45,298 bases of DNA from DASZBR01 sp033763845 (GCA_033763845.1 JANRJR010000056.1:1-45298); one strand, 5' to 3'. Counted from the first letter of the stretch, positions 1 through 9,376 are shown. Program-made: numbers and translations. The notes: generated by a model from the letters alone, not told the origin.

Positions 1-993
1 CGGTTAACATTGCAGAGTGCAGGTGAAACGCTGCCCACTGCGACTGTCGTAAGTTTGGTGGGAATGGCGGCAAGTAGTTATGTGATTTTTCGAACCCGCT
101 TTCAACCTGTCAAGAATATTTTATCCGGTGTTTCCAACAATCCTGACAGTACGACTTTTTCTCAATTAAGTATTCCTCAGAAAATAATTTCGGTTGTGAT
201 AATTTCTTGCGGAACGCATTCCATCAGCATGACATTTTTGGCGATACATGAAGCCTTTATTAAAACCGTGAAAAATGGTTTGTATTTGTTAAATATTATA
301 GCGCTGCCTGAAGAATTTACATGGAAAAACGATTATGGCTATTTTATTGGTTTGCTCGCATTTGGTATTCCGGTGAGTTTAACCATTCTGGGGTATGGAT
401 ATAATTTTTTTGTGAGTAATGCATATGTAACAGCGCAGTTTATGACTTCATCGAATTATCGTGGGAGAGCTTTAGAAGGCGTTTCATTGTTTTCGTTGAT
501 GATTGTATCGGGGGGAGCAGTGTTGTATTTAATGCCAGCCGCCGGATTTGCATATCTCAGTTATGGAGATATGTTTAAAGCCTTATTTGATATGGAGCGA
601 AATCTATTTTATTGGTTTACCGTAGGATGTGCGGTTGTCAGTAATACGCTGACATTTCCTGGTCAAGGATTTCGACTCTTAGGGAAAACACGAAAAGATT
701 TTTCAGAATGGTATGGTTCTTCGTGCGGTGAAAGAATGGGTTTTTTTGGAAAAGCAGTCATATTGGCAGTGGATACAGCTGCCGTCAGTATTGCAAACTA
801 TGGAGATTTTAATGCGCTGACGGCATCACTGAGTTTGGCGCTTTTGATGTCAATAACCGCAGGTGGATATCATGTTGTATTTAACCTTGCGCTATTTAAT
901 AGGCCTAAAACGCAGTCTCACTACTATATACCTACGCATACAGCGCCTATCGCAGATGATGAAGAAAATATGAGTACCGTTCGATTGATTTAA
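1..993 (+). CDS. Multi-pass membrane protein, 5' partial, unknown function
   Basis: The frame is open to base 1, so the gene probably begins left of the window; the TTG at 10 is only the first internal start-like codon. About 330 residues are visible and end at the TAA at 991-993. The protein has several long hydrophobic stretches (for example around residues 12-28, 57-75, 110-130, 160-180, 200-220 and 250-290), so it is an integral membrane protein with roughly six to eight helices. The short C-terminal tail is hydrophilic and acidic. I do not recognise a family or a catalytic motif. It converges on the SIMPL gene with only a few bases between the stop codons. A transporter or an unclassified inner-membrane protein are both possible. 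Confidence 0.7.
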   Translation, partial: RLTLQSAGETLPTATVVSLVGMAASSYVIFRTRFQPVKNILSGVSNNPDSTTFSQLSIPQKIISVVIISCGTHSISMTFLAIHEAFIKTVKNGLYLLNIIALPEEFTWKNDYGYFIGLLAFGIPVSLTILGYGYNFFVSNAYVTAQFMTSSNYRGRALEGVSLFSLMIVSGGAVLYLMPAAGFAYLSYGDMFKALFDMERNLFYWFTVGCAVVSNTLTFPGQGFRLLGKTRKDFSEWYGSSCGERMGFFGKAVILAVDTAAVSIANYGDFNALTASLSLALLMSITAGGYHVVFNLALFNRPKTQSHYYIPTHTAPIADDEENMSTVRLI

Positions 994-999
994 TGTTCA

Positions 1000-1758
1000 C
1001 TACCTAACAAGGTAGTAGTCAATCGTTGTAACCAACCGTACTGTTTTATTGATCGAGCTTGCTTCGTTACCAGGATTATTTCCACTGGAATCCTGGCTAC
1101 GTAATTCAAATACGCCTTGGTTAGCACGGCGAATATCGCCCAGTTTACTGTCAGAATCTTTCGCAAATTGTGCAGCAACTAATTTTGCGCTTTGTGTCGC
1201 GGTGGCTAGCATTTCAGGTCTGATACTGTCTAAGGCCGTATAAAAATAGCTCGGATTGGTGGATAAATCAGAAGAATAATCTGCACTGTTAAAACTTAAT
1301 GGTACGCCTTGTTTGATCAAGGCGCCTGTCATTTTACTGACTTTTTGAATTTGATTGACGTTGGTCGAGCGAATGCGAATGCCGCCCCCAATAATGTAGC
1401 GATTGCTTTGTGTTTGAGCGTTGTTTTGGTTATAGCCTGTGGCGAGTTGATCCGTGACTTTTGTCGGGCGAAGTGAGAGTTCGTTTTGGGTAAAGCCGTT
1501 TTTAAGCAAAAAATCCATGGTTGTGGCTTGGTCATGAGCCAGTTGATTGCTGATGTCTGTTAGATTGTTGCCGACTTCCTGGTAATCAATCTCCCATACC
1601 CCGAGATTGGCTTTGACATCTTTTTCTGCAAGGCCTTTGACGGTTACGAAGCGGTCGGCTTTTTTAGCCTGTACTACCGCTTGCTCGCCAAAGTACCCAG
1701 CGCTGGCGATTCCAATGCTTAAGATAATTGCGCTGAAAATCATGGATATATTTTGCAT
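1000..1758 (-). CDS. SIMPL (DUF541) domain periplasmic protein
   Basis: This 252-residue protein starts with a hydrophobic N-terminus (about residues 5-22), fitting a signal peptide or anchor, so it is probably periplasmic or membrane-tethered. The body begins with FVTVKGLAEKDVKANLGVW, typical of the start of SIMPL/DUF541 proteins, and continues with the usual alternating strands and a late helix (PEMLATATQSAKLVAAQFA). Family members such as E. coli YggE are linked to oxidative or envelope stress, but the biochemical role is not settled. It is transcribed away from rpsU and converges with the membrane protein gene on its left. Length is normal for the family. Confidence 0.8.
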   Translation of the reverse strand: MQNISMIFSAIILSIGIASAGYFGEQAVVQAKKADRFVTVKGLAEKDVKANLGVWEIDYQEVGNNLTDISNQLAHDQATTMDFLLKNGFTQNELSLRPTKVTDQLATGYNQNNAQTQSNRYIIGGGIRIRSTNVNQIQKVSKMTGALIKQGVPLSFNSADYSSDLSTNPSYFYTALDSIRPEMLATATQSAKLVAAQFAKDSDSKLGDIRRANQGVFELRSQDSSGNNPGNEASSINKTVRLVTTIDYYLVR

Positions 1759-1819
1759 TTAGGTCACCGACACAGTAGAATTCGGGCTCATTTTAACGAG
1801 TTATGGAGTTGAAGAATAG

Positions 1820-2059
1820 ATGCCGATAGTTCGAATCAAAGAAGGCGAACCCACTGAGGTTGCTGTACGCCGTTTTAAGCGTGCGTGTGAAAAAGCCGGA
1901 ATTTTAATGGAATTGCGTCGACGTGAATTTTATGAAAAGCCTACGTCTGAACGTAAACGAAAAGCTGCTGCTGCAAGAAAGCGTCACTTAAAGAAAAAAT
2001 TACGTGAAACTCCGCAGCGTGCTGGTGCTCCCACAACGACGGAACGTGAGCGTAAATAA
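1820..2059 (+). CDS. rpsU: 30S ribosomal protein S21
   Basis: This 79-residue basic protein matches bS21: MPIVRIKEGEPTEVAVRRFK at the start, then KAGILMELRRREFYEKPTSE and a Lys/Arg-rich tail that contacts 16S rRNA. S21 helps 30S subunits engage mRNA during initiation. The start has an upstream purine-rich stretch (GGAGTTGAAG). It is followed after 3 bp by yqeY and then dnaG, the classical rpsU-dnaG macromolecular-synthesis operon of gammaproteobacteria. The C-terminal extension after RHLKKK is somewhat longer than in E. coli, as is common outside the enterics. Confidence 0.96.
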   Translation: MPIVRIKEGEPTEVAVRRFKRACEKAGILMELRRREFYEKPTSERKRKAAAARKRHLKKKLRETPQRAGAPTTTERERK

Positions 2060-2062
2060 TCT

Positions 2063-2506
2063 ATGACATTGAAAAACCGGATTCTCGATGACATGAAAAA
2101 TGCCATGCGAGCCCAAGAGAAAGAAAAATTGGGTGTGATTCGGTTAATTCAAGCAGCGATTAAGCAATTCGAAGTCGATGAACGAAAAGACGTTGATGAT
2201 AATCAAGTTTTGATAATCTTGGAAAAAATGCTCAAACAACGTCGTGAATCGATTGCGCAGTTTGAGCAAGCGAAGCGCGATGATCTCGTTAAACAAGAAA
2301 AGTTTGAAATGGATTTAATTCAAACGTACATGCCTAAGCCGCTTACCGATGGGGAAATTGCAGATATTATTAAAACAGCAATTACCAAAACGGGTGCAAA
2401 AACCATGCAAGATATGGGTAAAATTATGGCAGAGGTAAAGCCGTTATTATTTGGCCGCGCTGATATGTCGGCGGTCAGTGGAAAAATCAAACAGCTGTTA
2501 AGTTAA
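2063..2506 (+). CDS. yqeY: GatB/YqeY domain protein
   Basis: This 147-residue protein has the YqeY layout: an N-terminal helical part (MTLKNRILDDMKNAMRAQEK, LGVIRLIQAAIKQFEVDE) and a C-terminal helical bundle ending in KPLLFGRADMSAVSGKIKQLL. The C-terminal part is related to the tRNA-binding tail of GatB, the amidotransferase subunit. The exact role of free-standing YqeY is not established. It lies between rpsU and dnaG, its usual position in many gammaproteobacteria, 3 bp after rpsU and 4 bp before the dnaG start, so it is almost certainly cotranscribed with both. Confidence 0.92.
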   Translation: MTLKNRILDDMKNAMRAQEKEKLGVIRLIQAAIKQFEVDERKDVDDNQVLIILEKMLKQRRESIAQFEQAKRDDLVKQEKFEMDLIQTYMPKPLTDGEIADIIKTAITKTGAKTMQDMGKIMAEVKPLLFGRADMSAVSGKIKQLLS

Positions 2507-2510
2507 CAAT

Positions 2511-4106
2511 GTGTCAAATCTCATACCGCGTGAATTTATCAATGAAGTAATTGCTCGTACGGATATCGTCGAGCTTATTGACGCGCGCGTTCCCTTAAAA
2601 AAAACCGGTCGAAATCATCAGGCCTGTTGTCCTTTTCATGCAGAGAAATCTCCGTCATTTACGGTGAGTGCGCAAAAACAGTTTTATCATTGCTTTGGTT
2701 GTGGCGCGAGTGGAAATGCCATTGGGTTTTTAATGGCATATGAACGATTAGAATTTGTTGATGCCATAGAAATGCTCGCCAAACAATTAGGATTAGAAGT
2801 TCCGCGAAGCGAGCAAGAAAAAAATAAGAAAAAATATTCTCAAGATTTATACGAGCCATTACAAAAAACAAAAGTATTTTATGAGCAATCCCTTAAGAAA
2901 TCTCCTGAAGCCATAAATTATTTAAAAGGCCGCGGGTTAACAGGCGAAATTGTTAAAAAATATCATATTGGTTTTGCGCCTGATCGCAAAAAAATCACAT
3001 TTCCTATTCATGATAGAAGAGGAAGGGTCATAGGCTTTGGTTGGCGAGTATTAGACAACAGCTTGCCGAAATATATTAATTCACCGGAAAGTCCATTATT
3101 TCACAAAAGCCAAGTTTTATATGGTTTATATGAAGCGCGCGAAGCCAATCATAATCTTGAAAAATTATTAGTTGTTGAAGGCTATATGGATGTTGTGTCT
3201 TTAGCGCAATCTGAAATTACGTTTGCGGTTGCGACATTAGGAACGGCAACAACGCAACAACATGTCACGCAATTATTTTCTCAAGTCGATAAGGTAATTT
3301 TTTGTTTTGATGGTGATGCAGCAGGCAAAAAAGCGGCGTGGCGTGCACTCGAATCAACACTGCCTGTGATGCAAGATAATACGGAAGCGCGATTTTTATT
3401 TTTGCCGGAAGGTGAAGATCCTGATTCTTTAGTTCGTAAAGAGGGTAAGGATAATTTTCTATTACGATTAAATTCGGCTCAGACTTTAGGGGATTTTTTT
3501 TATAGCCACTTAAAATCCCAGGTTAATTTGGGGACGACTGAAGGTCGGGCGCAATTAGTCCATTTGGTATTGCCCTACATTGAAACTATTTCAGCCCCTA
3601 TTTTTAAATCGATGATGTTAGATAGATTGGCGGAGTTAGTTCGCATGGAAAAAAGCCAGTTAAGTAAATTTATCACCGCGATGCCACGTTCAAGTCATTC
3701 GGGTAAATTACAGCGTACGCCGATGCGATTAGCGATAGCGTTGTTGTTGCAAAATCCAAATTTATTTCAGGCGTTAACGTTTGATCTTACAACGTTAAGG
3801 CTGCCAGGCAGTGAGTTACTAAACGACATCGCAGAAATTTTAAAGCAGCAGAGTGATTTAAATACAGCAGGATTATTAGAGAATTTTCGAGATAGTGCTC
3901 ACAGTGAATTAGTGCATAAGTTAGCTGCATGGCAACATGGTGTGCCGGAAGAAGGTATTTCACAGGAATTTCAGGGAATTATTAGCCACTTAATGAGACA
4001 ACAGCGTGATATGGTAATAGAAAGTTTGCTTAAAAAAGCAAATTTAAATACCCTAACAGAAGATGAGAGGCGATTATTACAAAGCATGTTAGGAGAGAAA
4101 ACATGA
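2511..4106 (+). CDS. dnaG: DNA primase
   Basis: This 531-residue primase synthesises RNA primers at the replication fork together with DnaB helicase. Visible parts are the N-terminal zinc-binding domain (C40, H43, C61, C64 in the CCPFHAEKSPSF and YHCFGCGASG motifs), the RNA-polymerase core, and the TOPRIM domain with VVEGYMDVVSLAQ and FCFDGDAAGKKAA, whose acidic residues bind metal. A divergent helical C-terminus follows, as expected for the DnaB-interaction region. The start is a GTG without an obvious Shine-Dalgarno sequence, but the following residues (IPREFINEVIARTDIVELID) match the family N-terminus, so the start is secure. It is slightly shorter than the E. coli enzyme (581). Its stop overlaps the next gene by ATGA; rpoD, the usual next gene, is absent. 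Confidence 0.96.
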   Translation: MSNLIPREFINEVIARTDIVELIDARVPLKKTGRNHQACCPFHAEKSPSFTVSAQKQFYHCFGCGASGNAIGFLMAYERLEFVDAIEMLAKQLGLEVPRSEQEKNKKKYSQDLYEPLQKTKVFYEQSLKKSPEAINYLKGRGLTGEIVKKYHIGFAPDRKKITFPIHDRRGRVIGFGWRVLDNSLPKYINSPESPLFHKSQVLYGLYEAREANHNLEKLLVVEGYMDVVSLAQSEITFAVATLGTATTQQHVTQLFSQVDKVIFCFDGDAAGKKAAWRALESTLPVMQDNTEARFLFLPEGEDPDSLVRKEGKDNFLLRLNSAQTLGDFFYSHLKSQVNLGTTEGRAQLVHLVLPYIETISAPIFKSMMLDRLAELVRMEKSQLSKFITAMPRSSHSGKLQRTPMRLAIALLLQNPNLFQALTFDLTTLRLPGSELLNDIAEILKQQSDLNTAGLLENFRDSAHSELVHKLAAWQHGVPEEGISQEFQGIISHLMRQQRDMVIESLLKKANLNTLTEDERRLLQSMLGEKT

Positions 4107-5260
4107 TCTCAAAAACCATCGGCAGTGTTTTAATGATCTTAGGCACTGCAGTGGGTGCTGGAATGTTGGCGTTACCGATTGCATCGGCGCATGCTAATTG
4201 GCAAACCACGACACTTATGATGTTATTCAGTTGGTTTTTCATGACAACGGGTGCGTTTGCTATTTTAGAAGTTAACTTATGGTTTTCCGCTGAAACTAAT
4301 TTAATCAGCATGGTAGATAAAACCTTAGGCAAATATTTTAAATACTTAACCTGGTTTGTCTATTTATTATTGCTGTACAGTTTGTTGTGTGCCTATTTGT
4401 CTGGCGGTAGTGATATTTTGCGTGGGTTATTCAGCAATATTCATGTTCAATTGCCATCATGGGGTTCAACCTTATTAGCATTAGTTGTATTAGGCGCTGT
4501 CGTTATTCGCGGTGTTGGTTCGGTTGATATGGTCAATCGTGGGTTGATGAGCGTTAAATTATTAGCCTATGCCGTCTTAGTTATTGCCATTTTTCCCCAT
4601 GTTTCGTTTGATAATATTCATGCAGGTGACTATGTTTATAGTACCAGTACGTTAATGGTCATGATGACGTCATTTGGATTTGCCATTATTGTCCCTACGC
4701 TACGTGGATATTTAAACAGCGATGTGTCCCGATTAAAGAAAGTTTTATTTATTGGTAGTTTACTGCCTTTGATACTTTATTTAGTCTGGATTTTTGCTAT
4801 TCAAGGTTTGCTTTCGCGGGCTGAATTACTTCCCATGATTTCGGGTGACACCAATTCTCTTTTGATGAACAGCGTCAGTGAGTTATTGAACAAAGGTGCT
4901 TTGGGGGATATCGCCAAATTATTTATTTCAATTTGTGCCATTACTTCTTTTTTAGGCGTGTCAATTTGCTTAGTGGATTTTTTGGCAGATGGATTGCAAT
5001 GGAAGCGTGGTATAAAAATTTATGCTGCTGCTTTTTTGCCACCACTAAGTATCGTTTTAATTAATCCCAATATATTTATTAAAGCCTTGAGTTATGCGGG
5101 ATTATGTTGTGTGTATTTGTTAATTTTATTGCCCATGTTAATGCTTTACAGTGGGCGTTATCGTAAGCATATTGAGGGTGCTCGCATGTTGCCCAAATGC
5201 AAATATTTCGTGTTAACCTGTATTTTAATTGGGATTATGTTAATGGTGCTGAATGCATAG
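4103..5260 (+). CDS. Aromatic amino acid permease (HAAAP family), copy 1
   Basis: This 385-residue inner-membrane protein has about 11 predicted helices and the HAAAP/TyrP-Mtr opening LGTAVGAGMLALPIA, a helix-breaking substrate-binding motif. Family members import tyrosine or tryptophan with protons. A second conserved stretch is SFGFAIIVPTLRGYL. The start overlaps the dnaG stop by 4 bp, and the end overlaps the next permease by 8 bp, so translation is likely coupled. The neighbour is a clear paralogue with near-identical stretches (YSLLCAYLSG, FAILEVNLWF versus FALLEVNLWF), showing a tandem duplication followed by divergence. Substrate (Tyr, Trp or Phe) cannot be told from the sequence. Confidence 0.9.
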   Translation: MISKTIGSVLMILGTAVGAGMLALPIASAHANWQTTTLMMLFSWFFMTTGAFAILEVNLWFSAETNLISMVDKTLGKYFKYLTWFVYLLLLYSLLCAYLSGGSDILRGLFSNIHVQLPSWGSTLLALVVLGAVVIRGVGSVDMVNRGLMSVKLLAYAVLVIAIFPHVSFDNIHAGDYVYSTSTLMVMMTSFGFAIIVPTLRGYLNSDVSRLKKVLFIGSLLPLILYLVWIFAIQGLLSRAELLPMISGDTNSLLMNSVSELLNKGALGDIAKLFISICAITSFLGVSICLVDFLADGLQWKRGIKIYAAAFLPPLSIVLINPNIFIKALSYAGLCCVYLLILLPMLMLYSGRYRKHIEGARMLPKCKYFVLTCILIGIMLMVLNA

Positions 5261-6422
5261 AAAACTTGCGGGTTGTATTTTAATGTTATTAGGCACTGCC
5301 GTTGGTGCAGGGATGTTGGCGTTGCCGTTGGCTACGGCAAGCGGTAATTGGCAAATGACGCTGATTATGATGATTGGTAGCTGGTTAATTATGACAGCCG
5401 GTGCGTTTGCGTTATTAGAAGTCAATCTGTGGTTTCCCGCAGGTTCTAATTTTATTCGCATGGTCGGAAGTACTATTGGAAAATCAGCCAAATGGGTTAC
5501 ATGGATAGCGTATCTATTATTATTTTATAGTTTATTGTGTGCATATTTGTCAGGCACCAGTGATATTTTGCATGGTTTGGTTTCATCGTTGCCACGTTCG
5601 GCCGCAACTTTTTTAGCTTTATTTGTTTTGGGTGGAGTTGTTATACGTGGCGTAAGCTCTGTCGATATCGTTAATCGCGGCTTAATGAGTATTAAGTTAA
5701 TTGCGTATTTGATTTTAATCGCCGCGGTTTTTCCGCATATTTCGTTAGAAAATATTTCGGGTGGAACTTATTTTTATAAAACCAGCGCGCTGATGGTGAT
5801 TGTAACTTCTTTTGGATTTGGTTCGATTATTCCGACGCTGCGGGATTATTTAAAAAGCGATGTTAAGCAGCTGACCTGGGTACTGTTAATTGGCAGTATT
5901 TTACCTATGGTAATTTATTTGTTATGGATTGGAGCGACGCAAGGATTATTATCGCGTAGTGAATTAACACAGATGGCTGTTTCGTCTCAACCTAATTCTA
6001 TGTTAATGCATGGCATCAGTGCGTTATTAGATAATCCTATTTTAGGTTCTATTACCAAATTATTTATCTCCATCTGTGCAGTGACTTCTTTTCTAAACGT
6101 TTCTATTGGGTTGGTTGATTTTATTGCTGATGGGTTTCAAACTGAAAAAAAAGGATTGGAAGGCATCAAAATTTATGTATTCGCATTTTTGCCACCATTA
6201 ATTATAGTGTTATTGGCGCCGGGTATATTTATTAAAGCGTTAAGTTATGCGGGATTTTGCTGTGTGTTTTTATTAATTTTTTTACCTATGGTGATGTTAT
6301 ATGTGGGGCGTTATCGTCAACATCAATCGGGTCAAAAACTATTACCCAATAGCAAAGCGTTAATTTTAAGTTGTGCAGTAATTGCAGTTCTTTTAATGAT
6401 TTTACAATGGGTGAATGTCTAA
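5253..6422 (+). CDS. Aromatic amino acid permease (HAAAP family), copy 2
   Basis: This 389-residue paralogue of the preceding gene has the same topology and motifs: LGTAVGAGMLALPLA near the N-terminus, SFGFGSIIPTLRDYLKSD in the middle, and LSYAGFCCVFLLIFLPM near the end. It presumably imports tyrosine or a related aromatic amino acid by proton symport. The start ATG lies inside the last codons of copy 1 (8-bp overlap), and the stop is directly followed by the pmbA start. Differences between copies cluster in loops and in the middle helices, so the two could differ in affinity or substrate; that is inference. Multiple aromatic permeases would fit an intracellular organism drawing amino acids from its host. 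Confidence 0.9.
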   Translation: MHRKLAGCILMLLGTAVGAGMLALPLATASGNWQMTLIMMIGSWLIMTAGAFALLEVNLWFPAGSNFIRMVGSTIGKSAKWVTWIAYLLLFYSLLCAYLSGTSDILHGLVSSLPRSAATFLALFVLGGVVIRGVSSVDIVNRGLMSIKLIAYLILIAAVFPHISLENISGGTYFYKTSALMVIVTSFGFGSIIPTLRDYLKSDVKQLTWVLLIGSILPMVIYLLWIGATQGLLSRSELTQMAVSSQPNSMLMHGISALLDNPILGSITKLFISICAVTSFLNVSIGLVDFIADGFQTEKKGLEGIKIYVFAFLPPLIIVLLAPGIFIKALSYAGFCCVFLLIFLPMVMLYVGRYRQHQSGQKLLPNSKALILSCAVIAVLLMILQWVNV

Positions 6423-7736
6423 ATGGATAAAATTAAACCGTTGGTTGAGCAAGCGCTTTTATTAGCGAAAAAAGAAGGCGCGAATGAAGCTGAAGTTTCG
6501 GTGAGTACAAGCCAAGGATTTACGGCCAGTGTTCGCTTGGGTGAAGTCGATACCGTTGAATATCATAACGATAATGGTTTTGATATTACCGTTTATAAAA
6601 ATCAATGTCAGGGTTCGGCCAGTACATCGGATTTAAGCCCGAGTGCCATTGAGAGTGCTGTAAAAAAAGCGTGTTTAATTGCGGGTCACACTGGTGAAGA
6701 TCCGTGTCATGGATTGGCAGATAAGACATTATTAGCCAAAAACTATGATGAATTAGATTTGTATCACCCATGGAATATTGATGTAAATAAAGCCATTCAG
6801 ATTGCAAAGGAATGTGAAGAAGCGGGACGACAATTTAATGCCAATATTACTAATTCTGAAGGTGCTTCGGTGAGTCAATACGAGGGCCGATTTATTTACG
6901 GTAATTCCAATGGCTTTTTGAATGGTTATGCGTCGACGCGTCACGGTATTAATTGTGTTTTACTCGCCGAAGGCAATGACAATAAAGAACGTGATTATGA
7001 ATATACACAAGCGCGTGATCCGCGCGATTTACAATCTCCACAATGGGTGGGTGAAGAAGCTGCACGAAAAACTTTAGCGCGATTAAATGGACGAAAGTTA
7101 TCAACGCGAAATGTCCCCGTTATTTTCGCACCGCGTATTGCAGCAGGATTATTGGGTAATTTTGTTGCTGCTATCCGGGGAAGTAGTATTTACCGCCAAG
7201 CCTCTTTTTTGGTCGGTGCGCTTAATAAACAAATATTCCCTCAATTTATTACTATTTCAGAAGATCCGTTAATTCCGAAAGCGGTAGGCAGTGCGCCGTT
7301 TGATAATGAAGGTGTTGCGACCCAAAAACGATGGGTTATAGAAAAGGGTGTTTTGAATAATTATATATTAAACAGCTATGCCGCACGTAAATTAGGATTA
7401 CAAACGACGGGAAATGCAGGCGGTGTGAGAAACTTAATGATTGATCCGACTGCAGGAAATCTTGAAGAATTATTAAAAAAAATGGACACTGGATTATTGG
7501 TTACAGAATTAATGGGTCAGGGTGTGAATATTATTACGGGTGATTACTCTCGTGGTGCCTCAGGATTTTGGGTGGAAAACGGAAAAATTCAATATCCCGT
7601 CCATGAAATTACGATTGCGGGTAATTTACAAGACATGTTTTTAAATTTAGTCGCGGCAGGGAATGATGTTGATAAGCGCGGCAGTATTTGGTCGGGTTCT
7701 TTATTAATTGAACAAATGACGGTAGCAGGGGAGTAG
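6423..7736 (+). CDS. pmbA: TldE/PmbA-type metalloprotease component
   Basis: This 437-residue protein matches PmbA (TldE), the partner of TldD in a heterodimeric metalloprotease that degrades unfolded peptides and processes modified peptides such as microcin B17. The N-terminal domain includes GANEAEVSVSTSQGF and VRLGEVDTVEYHNDNGFDITVY; the C-terminal beta-rich domain includes GLLGNFVAAIRGSSIYR, the family signature, and SRGASGFWVENGKIQYPVHEITIAGNL near the end. In the complex, the zinc HExxxH site is carried by TldD, not PmbA. The ATG follows directly after the permease stop. No tldD lies in the window. Confidence 0.93.
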   Translation: MDKIKPLVEQALLLAKKEGANEAEVSVSTSQGFTASVRLGEVDTVEYHNDNGFDITVYKNQCQGSASTSDLSPSAIESAVKKACLIAGHTGEDPCHGLADKTLLAKNYDELDLYHPWNIDVNKAIQIAKECEEAGRQFNANITNSEGASVSQYEGRFIYGNSNGFLNGYASTRHGINCVLLAEGNDNKERDYEYTQARDPRDLQSPQWVGEEAARKTLARLNGRKLSTRNVPVIFAPRIAAGLLGNFVAAIRGSSIYRQASFLVGALNKQIFPQFITISEDPLIPKAVGSAPFDNEGVATQKRWVIEKGVLNNYILNSYAARKLGLQTTGNAGGVRNLMIDPTAGNLEELLKKMDTGLLVTELMGQGVNIITGDYSRGASGFWVENGKIQYPVHEITIAGNLQDMFLNLVAAGNDVDKRGSIWSGSLLIEQMTVAGE

Positions 7737-7742
7737 TTGGTT

Positions 7743-8285
7743 ATGAATTTAAATGAACATATCGAAGTCATCACGAAATGCGAATCGTTATTACCGCAAC
7801 TCGAAAAAATTGCTGATAAAATAATTACTGCATTAAAAAATGGCGGAACTGTATATTGGTTAGGTAATGGCGGAAGCGCATCCGATGCACAACACATGGC
7901 AGCGGAATTAGTCGGACGATTTAAAAAAGAACGATGCGCATTGCCATCGTTATCTTTATCTACGGATACTTCTTTATTAACAGCATTAAGTAATGATTAT
8001 AATTTTGATATTATTTTTGCTCGACAATTGGAGGCTTTTTGTAAGTCCAACGATATTGTGATTGCGTTATCTACATCGGGAAATAGCGAAAATATTCTAA
8101 AGGGTGTTGATATGGCGAAATCTAAAGGGGCTTTTACGATTGCATTCACAGGTGAAACTGGCGGAAAATTAAAGTCTAAAGTGGATGAATGTTTTCTAAT
8201 CCCTTCAAAAGTAACAGCACGTATTCAAGAAGCGACGACGTTATTGTGTCACATCATGTGTGAAAGGATTGATGAGGGGTTTTAG
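7743..8285 (+). CDS. gmhA: Phosphoheptose isomerase (sedoheptulose 7-phosphate isomerase)
   Basis: This 180-residue SIS-domain enzyme converts sedoheptulose 7-phosphate to D-glycero-D-manno-heptose 7-phosphate, the first step of ADP-heptose synthesis for the LPS inner core. Visible are GNGGSASDAQHMAAELVGRF, with the catalytic Glu in AAELVGRF, the sugar-phosphate loop ALSTSGNSENIL, and the late His in TLLCHIMCERID. A TTG at 7737 is in frame, but the ATG at 7743 is the better start. The heptosyltransferase genes waaF and waaC at 24995-26910 use the downstream product. The SIS family also contains DiaA, a DnaA-binding homologue; the catalytic residues favour GmhA. The 3' end overlaps dapE by 4 bp in convergent orientation. 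Confidence 0.88.
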   Translation: MNLNEHIEVITKCESLLPQLEKIADKIITALKNGGTVYWLGNGGSASDAQHMAAELVGRFKKERCALPSLSLSTDTSLLTALSNDYNFDIIFARQLEAFCKSNDIVIALSTSGNSENILKGVDMAKSKGAFTIAFTGETGGKLKSKVDECFLIPSKVTARIQEATTLLCHIMCERIDEGF

Positions 8286-9376
8286 GTGGACAACAAATTA
8301 ACCAAAATCGTTTCATAAATATTGGCTAACGCATCCAGCTCTGAAACCTTCACGCGTTCGTTAATCTGATGAATCGTGTCGTTGCATACACCTAACTCAA
8401 CCACCTCGGCGCCTAACGGCGCAATAAAGCGACCGTCAGACGTCCCCCCGCTGGTGGATAATTCAGGTGTAAATCCTAAGGCTTTTGTAACGGCATCAAT
8501 TAATTTGCCGGGTTTAGTTAAAAAGGGTTTGCCAGAATGAGACCAGATTATTTTATAATTTAGGTTATGTTTCTTTAAAACAGTTTCGAATTTTTCTTGT
8601 AATTGTTCCGCCGTAAAATTAGCTGAATATCTAAAATTACATAATAATTTTAGATCACCCGGAATAACATTTGTTGCACCTGTGCCAGAATTTATATTAG
8701 ATATTTGTAGTTGAGTGGTTTCATCAAATTTAAGATTAATTAATTCAGCTAGTGCGGGAATAATATTATGAATCGGATTGTCTGCTAAATGCGGGTACGC
8801 AATATGCCCCTGTTTTCCCTGAATAATTAATTCTGCTGATAACGTTCCACGTCGACCCACTTTAACAATATCACCCACTTTTTTGGAACTGGACGGTTCG
8901 CCGACTAAACAATAATCTATATTTATATTATTTTTTTTGAAATGTTCGACGACTTTCGCCACGCCATTTATTGAGGGTCCTTCTTCATCGCTGGTTAATA
9001 AAATGCCTATTGAACCAGAATGGCTAGGATTTTTTTTCAAAAAATTCTCGATGGCAATTATCATGGCCGCAATATTGCTTTTCATGTCTTGCGCGCCGCG
9101 GCCATATAAATAATTATCTTTTACGGTAGCAGTGAAGGGCGGGGAATCCCATTTGTCTAATGGTCCCGAGGGAACGACGTCAGTGTGACCTACAAAAATA
9201 AATAAAGGTGATTGTTTTCCGCGTACTGCCCAAAGATTTTTGACGTCACCAAACGGCAAGTGCGTAATTTCAAACCCCAGTGTTTTTAATTTTTCTGCAA
9301 TAAATTCTTGGCAGCCGCTATCTTCTGGAGTAACAGAAGGGCGGTTGATTAACTGTTTGGTTAGCTCAAGCGTCAT
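8282..9376 (-). CDS. dapE: Succinyl-diaminopimelate desuccinylase
   Basis: This 364-residue M20-family dizinc hydrolase releases succinate from N-succinyl-LL-2,6-diaminopimelate on the way to meso-DAP and lysine. Metal and catalytic residues are visible in order: FVGHTDVVPSGP (His and catalytic Asp), YGRGAQDMKSN (bridging Asp), TSDEEGPS (Glu pair), VGEPSS, and CNDTIHQINERV near the end (His). Length is normal for proteobacterial DapE. It converges on gmhA with a 4-bp overlap and lies 3 bp from upp, so it is likely the last gene of an rlmJ-mltD-upp-dapE run. meso-DAP is the substrate of the MurE encoded further along. Confidence 0.95.
   Translation of the reverse strand: MTLELTKQLINRPSVTPEDSGCQEFIAEKLKTLGFEITHLPFGDVKNLWAVRGKQSPLFIFVGHTDVVPSGPLDKWDSPPFTATVKDNYLYGRGAQDMKSNIAAMIIAIENFLKKNPSHSGSIGILLTSDEEGPSINGVAKVVEHFKKNNINIDYCLVGEPSSSKKVGDIVKVGRRGTLSAELIIQGKQGHIAYPHLADNPIHNIIPALAELINLKFDETTQLQISNINSGTGATNVIPGDLKLLCNFRYSANFTAEQLQEKFETVLKKHNLNYKIIWSHSGKPFLTKPGKLIDAVTKALGFTPELSTSGGTSDGRFIAPLGAEVVELGVCNDTIHQINERVKVSELDALANIYETILVNLLST

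Noticed and set aside
1000..1015. Hairpin CTACCT-AACA-AGGTAG as a bidirectional terminator
   Set aside because: Only 6 bp of stem, no T tract on either side, and it lies inside the SIMPL coding end.
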